From: Bacteroidales bacterium UBA3868
GTDB lineage: Bacteria; Bacteroidota; Bacteroidia; Bacteroidales; WCHB1-69
Assembly: GCA_002392325.1 (NCBI GenBank)
Contig: DGGS01000185.1
Location: 1-7,419, forward strand
Length of the DNA: 7,419 bases
Direction: 5' to 3'
Shown here: piece by piece, positions 1 through 5,086 of the stretch
Position numbering within the stretch: position 1 is the first letter of the stretch
Layout of the letters: every line of letters starts with the position of its first letter
The notes under the pieces: model-generated
The model's database searches: none
Told to the model about the DNA's origin: nothing
What the model saw: only the letters and a program-made list of their open reading frames with translations
Program-made: the position numbers and the translations under genes

Positions 1-815
1 ATCACCTTGTTCACACCCGGCTCGGTCAAACCCACATCCTCCAAAAACACTTTCCGGTCGTCTTCACTTTCCAGTTCGGCGATTTCAGATTCAATCTTGG
101 CCGCAATCACCAGCATCTCGCCACCATTCTCCTCCACATATTTCTTCACCGCTTCGGAATATGCGTTCCCGGTCACGGCGTCATCGTCGTTCACATTGCA
201 CACAAACAGCACCGGTTTTTCGGTCAACAGCATCATATCGGCCACCACAGCGTGCTCATCGGGAGTAACTTCCAGTGTGCGCACATTCTGGAATTTCTCC
301 AGATGCTCCTTGTATTTCTTCAATACCTCATAATCATGTTTGGCGTTCTTGTCACCAATCTTGGCGGCTTTCTCCACCTTGGAGATTTTGCGGTCAACCT
401 GCTCCAAATCCTTGCATTGCAACTCAAAATCCACAATCTCAATGTCGCGGACAGGATCCACAGAACCCTCCACATGCGGCAGGGCGGGATTGTCGAAACA
501 ACGAAGCACATGAATCAGGGCATCGCACAGACGCACATCCGCGAGGAAACTGTTACCAATACCCTCGCCCTGGCTTGCGCCCTTGGCCAAACCCGGAATA
601 TCCACCAGGTCCAAATTGGCATATACCAACTTATCGGCCTGAATAAATGTGTTGATCTTGGCAAGACGGTCATCCGGCACAGCACACACGCCAATGTTGG
701 ATTTGTTCGTGCTGTACGCAAACTCCGTAACTGCCGCCTTCGTATTCGAGATGCAGTTGAACATCGTTGTTTTACCGGAATTGGTCAGACCTACTATGCC
801 GCATTTCAAGCCCAT
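1..815 (-). CDS. ychF: YchF/Obg-like ATPase (partial, C-terminus off left edge)
   Basis: This is a P-loop ATPase of the YchF/OLA1 branch of the Obg family, a cytoplasmic protein that associates with ribosomes and is linked to stress responses. I translated it from ATG at 815-813; 271 residues are visible of a family length near 365, so the C-terminal TGS domain is missing. The start gives MGLKCGIVGL, which matches the family N-terminus without gaps. Visible motifs are a Walker A loop at residues 9-17 (GLTNSGKTT), the G3 motif DIPGL at 72-76 followed by the YchF signature KGASQGEGIGN (78-88), a charged helical domain at about 130-180, and a G4-like NVND at 207-210. It departs from the usual sequence in several places: NVGKST is NSGKTT, the FPFCTIEPN segment is FAYSTNKSN (32-40), so Cys35 of the E. 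coli protein is Ser35, and the G4 NxxE ends in Asp. It lies 159 bases downstream of the NifU-type gene on the same strand. Family assignment is sure; activity of this variant is not. Confidence 0.95.
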   Translation of the reverse strand, partial: MGLKCGIVGLTNSGKTTMFNCISNTKAAVTEFAYSTNKSNIGVCAVPDDRLAKINTFIQADKLVYANLDLVDIPGLAKGASQGEGIGNSFLADVRLCDALIHVLRCFDNPALPHVEGSVDPVRDIEIVDFELQCKDLEQVDRKISKVEKAAKIGDKNAKHDYEVLKKYKEHLEKFQNVRTLEVTPDEHAVVADMMLLTEKPVLFVCNVNDDDAVTGNAYSEAVKKYVEENGGEMLVIAAKIESEIAELESEDDRKVFLEDVGLTEPGVNKV

Positions 816-853
816 ATTGTTTAGTGTTTGGTTTTGTCAGTTTGTTGGTGCTC

Positions 854-913
854 CACACTGCGCTTCGCTGGTGTGAGGTTATTTGCACTTCGTGCGTTTT
901 GCCTCTTCGAGGC
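854..913. repeat. Three successive mini-hairpins with C-GAA-G loops
   Basis: Three short inverted repeats follow one another. Arms CACAC (854-858) and GTGTG (871-875) enclose the core GCTTCGC (862-868). GCAC (885-888) and GTGC (892-895) flank TTC. GCCTC (901-905) and GAGGC (909-913) flank TTC. On the minus strand, which is the transcribed strand of both flanking genes, every loop reads C-GAA-G, a very stable triloop type. No T-run follows on either strand, so these do not look like intrinsic terminators. They could be mRNA-processing or stabilising elements, or a small interspersed repeat. The sequence pattern is clear; the function is unknown. Confidence 0.6.
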
Positions 914-936
914 GGTTCTATGAATATCTTTTTTTA

Positions 937-971
937 AAGTCTTATGTCCTATGTCTCAAGTCTCAAATCTA
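937..971. repeat. Degenerate 7-base tandem repeat, five units
   Basis: Five consecutive heptamers are AAGTCTT, ATGTCCT, ATGTCTC, AAGTCTC and AAATCTA, with consensus close to AAGTCTC. The array ends three bases short of the stop codon of the NifU-type gene (975-977). I recall similar arrays in intergenic regions of Bacteroidales genomes but cannot verify that here. No function can be read from it. The last unit contains CAAATCTA, which on the minus strand reads TAGATTTG and matches a -7 element by sequence, but there is no TTTG at the right distance upstream. Confidence 0.65.
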
Positions 972-974
972 AAA

Positions 975-1223
975 TTAGAATCCCAGCACCACATCCTCCA
1001 CATGATCGATTTCAGGGAGATAGTGCTTGATGGTTTGCTCCACGCCGTTTTTAAGCGTCATCTTGGCGTGCGGGCAGGAACCGCAGGCGCCCTGCAGTTT
1101 CACCTTCACGACATTGTCGGTGGTAAGTTCCACAAACTCAATATCTCCACCGTCCTGTTGCAGGTAGGGACGGATCTGATCTATAATGGATTTGACTTTC
1201 TGTTCCAGTGTGGGATTTTCCAT
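975..1223 (-). CDS. NifU-type (NFU domain) iron-sulfur cluster protein
   Basis: This small protein of 82 residues is essentially one C-terminal NifU (NFU) domain. In the family, two such proteins share a [4Fe-4S] cluster through a CxxC pair and pass it to apo-enzymes in the cytoplasm. The pair is visible at Cys47 and Cys50 in GACGSCPHA, followed by the typical MTLKNGVE stretch; the early QQDGGDIEFVEL segment (22-33) is also characteristic. I chose the ATG at 1223-1221 because it begins just before the conserved domain and lies about 27 bases after a promoter-like element. An upstream in-frame start near 1439 would add 72 residues with no family resemblance and would run antisense into the permease gene. 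It is probably transcribed from its own promoter in the divergent region and may read through to ychF. The large iron-sulfur flavoprotein in this window is the kind of client it could serve, but that link is inference. Confidence 0.93.
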   Translation of the reverse strand: MENPTLEQKVKSIIDQIRPYLQQDGGDIEFVELTTDNVVKVKLQGACGSCPHAKMTLKNGVEQTIKHYLPEIDHVEDVVLGF

Positions 1224-1249
1224 ACTCTTGCTATTGATTGTTTCGGCGG

Positions 1250-1277
1250 CAAAGGTACAAAAAAATAATGTACCAAA
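1250..1277 (-). promoter_or_regulatory. Candidate Bacteroides-type promoter for the NifU-type gene
   Basis: On the minus strand, TACCTTTG (1257-1250) matches the Bacteroidota -7 consensus TAnnTTTG. A TTTG at 1277-1274 lies 16 bases upstream, shorter than the usual 19-21; TTTTTG at 1286-1281 would give 23. Transcription would start near 1243, leaving a leader of about 20 bases. The -7 match is good and the -33 is uncertain. Confidence 0.45.
1254..1274. promoter_or_regulatory. Inverted repeat GGTACA-N9-TGTACC, possible operator
   Basis: A perfect 6-base dyad (1254-1259 and 1269-1274) with a 9-base A/T-rich spacer spans 21 bases. It overlaps the -7 element of the minus-strand promoter and fills its spacer, about 20 bases from the -33 element of the plus-strand permease promoter. 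A homodimeric repressor bound there could block the NifU-type gene and perhaps influence the permease. No regulator gene is visible in the window, and a dyad of this size can arise by chance. Confidence 0.35.
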
Positions 1278-1293
1278 TGGCAAAAAGATGGAT

Positions 1294-1324
1294 TTTGTGA
1301 AGTGGTCTCTTTTTACTATTTTTG
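1294..1324 (+). promoter_or_regulatory. Bacteroides-type promoter for the FecCD permease
   Basis: TTTG (1294-1297) and TATTTTTG (1317-1324) are separated by exactly 19 bases, a full match to the TTTG-N19-21-TAnnTTTG promoter of Bacteroidota. The ATG at 1336 is only 11 bases past the -7 element, so the transcript would have at most a few untranslated bases. The 11-base string TATTTTTGCAG at the -7 region recurs exactly in the promoter of the parvulin gene (minus strand, 4999-4989). Confidence 0.7.
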
Positions 1325-1335
1325 CAGTCCATAAT

Positions 1336-2361
1336 ATGAGACAACGCAAACACATACTGCTTCCTATCCTTTTCGGCGCCATTTTGCTGCTTGCCGCCAT
1401 CGGAGCCATCTTCATCGGGGCCATTGACATCCCGTTCAAGATGGTGTGGGGCAGCTTTCTGCACCGGCTTCATGTTTCCAGCGACATCATCGTGCCCGCT
1501 TTCTATGACACTGCCATCTGGCAGTTGCGTCTGCCGCGCATTGTGATGAGTTTGCTGGCCGGTGCCTCGCTTGCGGTCTGCGGGTGCGTGTTCCAGAGCA
1601 TCTTCCGCAACCCCATCTGCGATCCCTACATTCTGGGCATATCGTCCGGAGCCTCTTTGGGTGCGGCGGTCGCCATCATCCTCGGCTGGGACATCTCCCT
1701 GTTCGGGGTCACCGTGCCCGCCCTGCTCACCGCTTTGCTCACATTAGTTTTCATCATGGGCATCGGAAGATTCTCGCACCACAGTTCCACCCAAACCCTC
1801 CTACTCACTGGCATCGCGCTCAATTTCTTCATTTCCTCCATCATCACCCTGCTCATCGTGGTAAACCAACAGTCCATGCAAAAAATCTATTTCTGGACCA
1901 TGGGCAGTCTGGCCACGGTTTCCTGGGGTGAAATCGGATGGTTGATCCCCGTCATGATCATCGCTTTCATCTTCCTGTATTACCACTCTAAAGATTTGGA
2001 TATCATGCAGATGGGAATAGAATCGGCAAAAAGCATCGGTGTGAACACGCAACGCACCACCTATGTAGTGCTGATTGTGTCTTCCCTATTGATTGGGGTA
2101 GTGGTTTCCTTTTGCGGCGTCATCGGGTTCATCGGACTTATCGTGCCGAACATCATCCGCCTGCTGTTCGGGAGCAGCAACCGCCATTTGTTCACCTACT
2201 CCATCTTCTTCGGAGCGTTCTTTTTGCTGGTGGCCGACACTTTGGCACGCACCATCGCGGCGCCTTCCGAGTTACCGGTAGGCAGCATCACCGCCCTTGC
2301 GGGCGCACCGTATTTCATCTACTTGTTGTTGAAGAACCGGCCTTCCACTCGCGCCGAGTAG
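1336..2361 (+). CDS. FecCD/BtuC-family ABC transporter permease
   Basis: This 341-residue polytopic membrane protein belongs to the FecCD family, whose dimers form the channel of importers for siderophores, haem or cobalamin in the inner membrane. Visible family motifs are LRLPR (65-69); AGASLAVCG (75-83) running into the FRNPICDPYILG core (90-101) and SSGASLGA (103-110); the ATPase-contact stretch MGIESAKSIGV (226-236); GFIGLIVP (264-271); and ELPVG (312-316) with GAPYFIYLLL (323-332). Hydrophobic segments run throughout, starting at 7-30, and about ten helices are expected for the family. The ATG at 1336 gives a charged MRQRK start, a normal length, and sits right after a full promoter match. 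The usual VPH of the family is VPN (270-272). No ATP-binding or binding-protein gene follows; the next gene is convergent with its stop 6 bases away. The partners must be encoded elsewhere. The substrate cannot be read from the sequence. Confidence 0.93.
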   Translation: MRQRKHILLPILFGAILLLAAIGAIFIGAIDIPFKMVWGSFLHRLHVSSDIIVPAFYDTAIWQLRLPRIVMSLLAGASLAVCGCVFQSIFRNPICDPYILGISSGASLGAAVAIILGWDISLFGVTVPALLTALLTLVFIMGIGRFSHHSSTQTLLLTGIALNFFISSIITLLIVVNQQSMQKIYFWTMGSLATVSWGEIGWLIPVMIIAFIFLYYHSKDLDIMQMGIESAKSIGVNTQRTTYVVLIVSSLLIGVVVSFCGVIGFIGLIVPNIIRLLFGSSNRHLFTYSIFFGAFFLLVADTLARTIAAPSELPVGSITALAGAPYFIYLLLKNRPSTRAE

Positions 2362-2367
2362 CGAGCG

Positions 2368-3198
2368 TTATTGTATTATCGCCCCGTCTTTCAAGGCTTT
2401 CTCATACAAAAGGTTCACATGATTCTCGATGAACTCCCGCTTGCGCTGGTTCACCAACATCATCCTGGCAGCGGCACGCTCATCTTGCGTCTCGTTCATC
2501 GTCCGACGATCCTTATGCTCCAAGATCACCATTAAATAGCGATATCCCGAAACTGCCTTGTCCACATATTGCGGACCTGACTGCAACTGTTTGTCGTCAA
2601 CTTCGAAGGGCACCTCCGCTTGAATATCATCCAGATAAAGCCAGGTTTTGTCATCTATCATGTACTCAACAGAATCTCCCAACAATTTGATTAACAATTC
2701 TTTGTCCGATGTCCGCTTCTCCTCATCAAAGAGAATGTCACGCACCTTGTCTGTCAATGCGGATTTGGCGGCAAGTTTCACATAGTTGAGTTTCACGATG
2801 TCCTTATCCACCGTGTAACGTTTCCCAAAATCATTGGTGAAGGCATCCATTTCCTCTTGCGAGATGTTGAATTTGGTGGTATCTGACACCAATTTGTCAT
2901 AGTATGCGTTAATCAACAGTCCATTTCGATACTCCTCCATCTTTTTGTCAAAATTCTTCTCTCTCACCGACAAATTCCTTTCCGCCGCATGCAGCACCAG
3001 TTTCTCTTTCACCCATGCGTCGATATATTCTTTTACTAACGCCACACTGTCTTCTGGCGACAGACCTGAAGGCATATTATTCAGAACCTCAGAAAGATAG
3101 AGTTTGTGATAATAGACCTGCGCCACAATCCTGTCGCGTTTCTGGTGACAAGATGCGAGGCACAAGACCAATAATATCGGGATAATGATTCGTTTCAC
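2368..3198 (-). CDS. SurA-like periplasmic lipoprotein, no parvulin domain
   Basis: This predicted 276-residue lipoprotein has a short charged start (MKR), a hydrophobic run, and a lipobox LASC with the lipidated Cys17. Residues after the cysteine (HQKRD) are basic, not the acidic signal used for surface export in some Bacteroidota, so it probably faces the periplasm. The rest is highly charged and mostly helical, with a SurA-like N-terminal pattern (AWVKEKLVLHAAERNLSV, 61-78) and a C-terminal helix ending ALKDGAIIQ that resembles the SurA C-terminal strand region. No parvulin signature is visible between them. The start is GTG (3198-3196), fixed by the signal peptide, and it comes one base after the stop of the upstream parvulin gene, so translation is probably coupled. 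I infer a chaperone that works with that protein on outer-membrane proteins. It could instead be a divergent folding factor with another client; the SurA link rests on context and weak similarity seen by eye. Confidence 0.75.
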   Translation of the reverse strand: MKRIIIPILLVLCLASCHQKRDRIVAQVYYHKLYLSEVLNNMPSGLSPEDSVALVKEYIDAWVKEKLVLHAAERNLSVREKNFDKKMEEYRNGLLINAYYDKLVSDTTKFNISQEEMDAFTNDFGKRYTVDKDIVKLNYVKLAAKSALTDKVRDILFDEEKRTSDKELLIKLLGDSVEYMIDDKTWLYLDDIQAEVPFEVDDKQLQSGPQYVDKAVSGYRYLMVILEHKDRRTMNETQDERAAARMMLVNQRKREFIENHVNLLYEKALKDGAIIQ

Positions 3199-3199
3199 C

Positions 3200-4945
3200 T
3201 TATCGTTTCAGAATGGACTGGAACACTTTTTCATCCACTACAACAGGATATTTCTCATGAAGTTGTTTCACCCATTGGTTTTCCAGATAATCCTGATACT
3301 TGTTGATGACGGAAGCGCGGATTTCGCTCAACGGTTTATAGGTTGCCTGTCCGGTGGAGTCCACGGTAGGATATTGTGTCTTAATGGACTGATAAAAGTT
3401 GTCCAACCCAACAGAATCTTCAGCGGCGGCGTTCCAAACCTTCTTGGAGTTGATTTCATAAAGAAGCATACCATCATGGAATTCATTAACTAAATCTCTG
3501 AATTCAGGGTATTTGTCTTCAAGATGCGCTTTCTCATACATCATCATATTTTCGCCGACAAAATCCGGGAATATTCTTTCCAAAAATTCCACCGCTGTCC
3601 CTTTAAGATTAGCGCCTTTGAAACGGGTGAAGAAGCGACCGAACTGATAGGGGGTCAACGACTGGTCAGCGAAGGTGCACATGGGCTTAAGATTCTTGAT
3701 ACCTGGAAGATCGTCCACATTTTCAGATTTAGAAGAGAAGAAAGATTCTTTCAGATTTTTCTTGAAATACTTCATTGCTGCCTTTTTGCCGCTTTCTTCA
3801 TAGTTGTACTCTTTCTTCAGTTTTGCGATAAAAGAATTCTGGCTCTTGTGTGAGCGCGGGTCGCGTGACAAACGGTTTTTGAGCAGATAGCGCCCCTCTT
3901 CGTTCATTTGCACATAAATGATGGAGTCGAGTTTAAGGTAGTGCCATCCCAAGAAGGAGGCCACCGGTTCGGAAACCTGGCCGGGTTTGAGATGAATGGC
4001 GGCAGACACATAGCGTCCGGGACGCTTGCTGGGTGAGAACGGTTGCATCACACCACCCTCGTTTTTGGTGGCCACATCATCTGAAAACTCGCGAGCCAGC
4101 TCTTCAAAAGTGCTGGTGCCATCATTGATACGGCGTTGCAAATCAGCGAGTTTGGCCTTTATCGGGGCAGGCGAATTGCCCGTGGGGGCCAAGGTGTCGG
4201 CAATGAAAATCTGGGAGAGATAAATTTTTGCCATTGCCGGAACACGCTCTTGCACATATACAATATGATACCCGAATTGGGTGCGCACTGGCATAGAGAC
4301 CTCACCAACGGGTGTCTCAAAAGCAGCGCACTCGAAAGGATAAATCATATCCAAAACGGAGAAAAAGCCCAACTCACCACGATTACCATGCTGTATCCGG
4401 TTGTTTTGCGGATTGACATAATCACGTGCGGAAGGATCGTCAGAATAGAGCTCGGCAGCTTGGTTGAAGTCAAGCCCTTTCATCACTTTCTCTCGAATCT
4501 GCATAATTTTATGATATGCCGCCAAAGTATCTTTAGGAGATGCTGTTGGGGCACACTGAATCAGAATATGGGAAGCCCTCACTTGCGTTTTAGCGCGTTC
4601 GAAAGCTTCGTCCAACAAGCGCTCACTCACCTCTGTGTCAACAAGATACTGCTGGGATGACTGGTTTTTATACGATGCCAGCTCTCTCTGGAATGCGGCC
4701 GATGTGTCCATTTTCAACTCTTCCGCTTCCTGAACCTTCATACGGTAATTGACGAAAAGGTCAAGATACTCGCGTAAATCCTGCTCAGAGGCTTTCTCCA
4801 ATGAGTTGTTTTTCTGGTACGCATTCAGGAATGCCTCTTTCGTAATATTCTCTTTTCCAACTTTAACCAAAACATCGCTGTTGTTTTGCGCAAACAGTAC
4901 GCCTGCACACAAGACAGCAACCAATAGAGATGTTATTCTTTTCAT
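3200..4945 (-). CDS. SurA/PpiC-type peptidyl-prolyl isomerase with two parvulin domains
   Basis: This secreted foldase of 581 residues is expected to isomerise prolyl bonds and chaperone outer-membrane proteins in the periplasm. A Sec signal peptide ends near Ala19 (VLFA/Q). An N-terminal helical chaperone part follows (about 24-115). The first parvulin domain (about 122-232) has RASHILI with His126, GELGFFS (190-196), FECAAFETPVGEVSMPV (204-220) and FGYH with His227, so it looks catalytically complete. The second (about 239-340) has the later signatures LKPGQVSEPV (319-328) and GWH (His335), but its first histidine is Gln245 (LSQIFI). A helical C-terminal region of about 240 residues has no motif I recognise. 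The ATG at 4945 is the only start giving a proper signal peptide and lies about 40 bases past the promoter. It is the first gene of a two-gene unit with the lipoprotein. From memory, Bacteroidales often group such proteins in a larger cluster with another parvulin protein; here the unit ends against the convergent permease. Confidence 0.92.
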   Translation of the reverse strand: MKRITSLLVAVLCAGVLFAQNNSDVLVKVGKENITKEAFLNAYQKNNSLEKASEQDLREYLDLFVNYRMKVQEAEELKMDTSAAFQRELASYKNQSSQQYLVDTEVSERLLDEAFERAKTQVRASHILIQCAPTASPKDTLAAYHKIMQIREKVMKGLDFNQAAELYSDDPSARDYVNPQNNRIQHGNRGELGFFSVLDMIYPFECAAFETPVGEVSMPVRTQFGYHIVYVQERVPAMAKIYLSQIFIADTLAPTGNSPAPIKAKLADLQRRINDGTSTFEELAREFSDDVATKNEGGVMQPFSPSKRPGRYVSAAIHLKPGQVSEPVASFLGWHYLKLDSIIYVQMNEEGRYLLKNRLSRDPRSHKSQNSFIAKLKKEYNYEESGKKAAMKYFKKNLKESFFSSKSENVDDLPGIKNLKPMCTFADQSLTPYQFGRFFTRFKGANLKGTAVEFLERIFPDFVGENMMMYEKAHLEDKYPEFRDLVNEFHDGMLLYEINSKKVWNAAAEDSVGLDNFYQSIKTQYPTVDSTGQATYKPLSEIRASVINKYQDYLENQWVKQLHEKYPVVVDEKVFQSILKR

Positions 4946-4991
4946 TTTATTCTTTCAATTAACTTCTTATATCAATACTTTTTTGAGTCTG

Positions 4992-5022
4992 CAAAAATAC
5001 AAAATCATACATAAATGACAAG
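4992..5022 (-). promoter_or_regulatory. Bacteroides-type promoter for the parvulin-lipoprotein unit
   Basis: On the minus strand, TATTTTTG (4999-4992) matches TAnnTTTG exactly. CTTG (5022-5019), three of four bases of the -33 TTTG, sits 19 bases upstream. The predicted leader is about 40 bases, A/T rich, with no clear Shine-Dalgarno site. The -33 element ends four bases before the T-run of the upstream terminator. Confidence 0.6.
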
Positions 5023-5027
5023 GGCGG

Positions 5028-5061
5028 AAAAAAAGAGTCGCCCAAAACCTGACGACTCTTT
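5028..5061 (-). terminator. Intrinsic terminator after the flavoprotein gene
   Basis: On the minus strand, AAAGAGTCG (5061-5053) pairs perfectly with CGACTCTTT (5040-5032) across a 12-base loop. The T-run continues to 5028, giving seven consecutive T. The stem begins 25 bases after the stop codon of the flavoprotein gene (5087-5089). This is a clear rho-independent terminator and separates that gene from the parvulin unit. Confidence 0.85.
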
Positions 5062-5086
5062 GTGTAATATCGTAAAAACCAACTGT

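Noticed and set aside
252..824. A 190-residue open frame on the plus strand.
   Set aside because: It lies antisense to ychF, which has clear motifs over the whole stretch; the translation shows no recognisable domain.
964..971. CAAATCTA, which on the minus strand reads TAGATTTG and could be a -7 element for ychF.
   Set aside because: It is part of the heptamer array and has no TTTG at a suitable distance upstream; likely a chance match.
1186..1335. Upstream in-frame starts that would lengthen the permease by 50 residues.
   Set aside because: They would begin inside the NifU-type gene and upstream of the promoter; the ATG at 1336 gives the normal family length and N-terminus.
1224..1439. An in-frame upstream extension of the NifU-type gene that would give a 154-residue protein.
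   Set aside because: The added 72 residues have no family resemblance, run antisense into the permease gene, and cross the candidate promoter at 1250-1277.
2347..2365. Short hairpins (ACTCG/CGAGT and CTCGC/GCGAG) at the permease 3' end, considered as a terminator.
   Set aside because: The stems are only 5 bases, overlap each other, and are not followed by a T-run on either strand.
4136..4660. A 174-residue open frame on the plus strand opposite the parvulin gene.
   Set aside because: The minus strand carries both parvulin domains here; the plus frame looks like a shadow.
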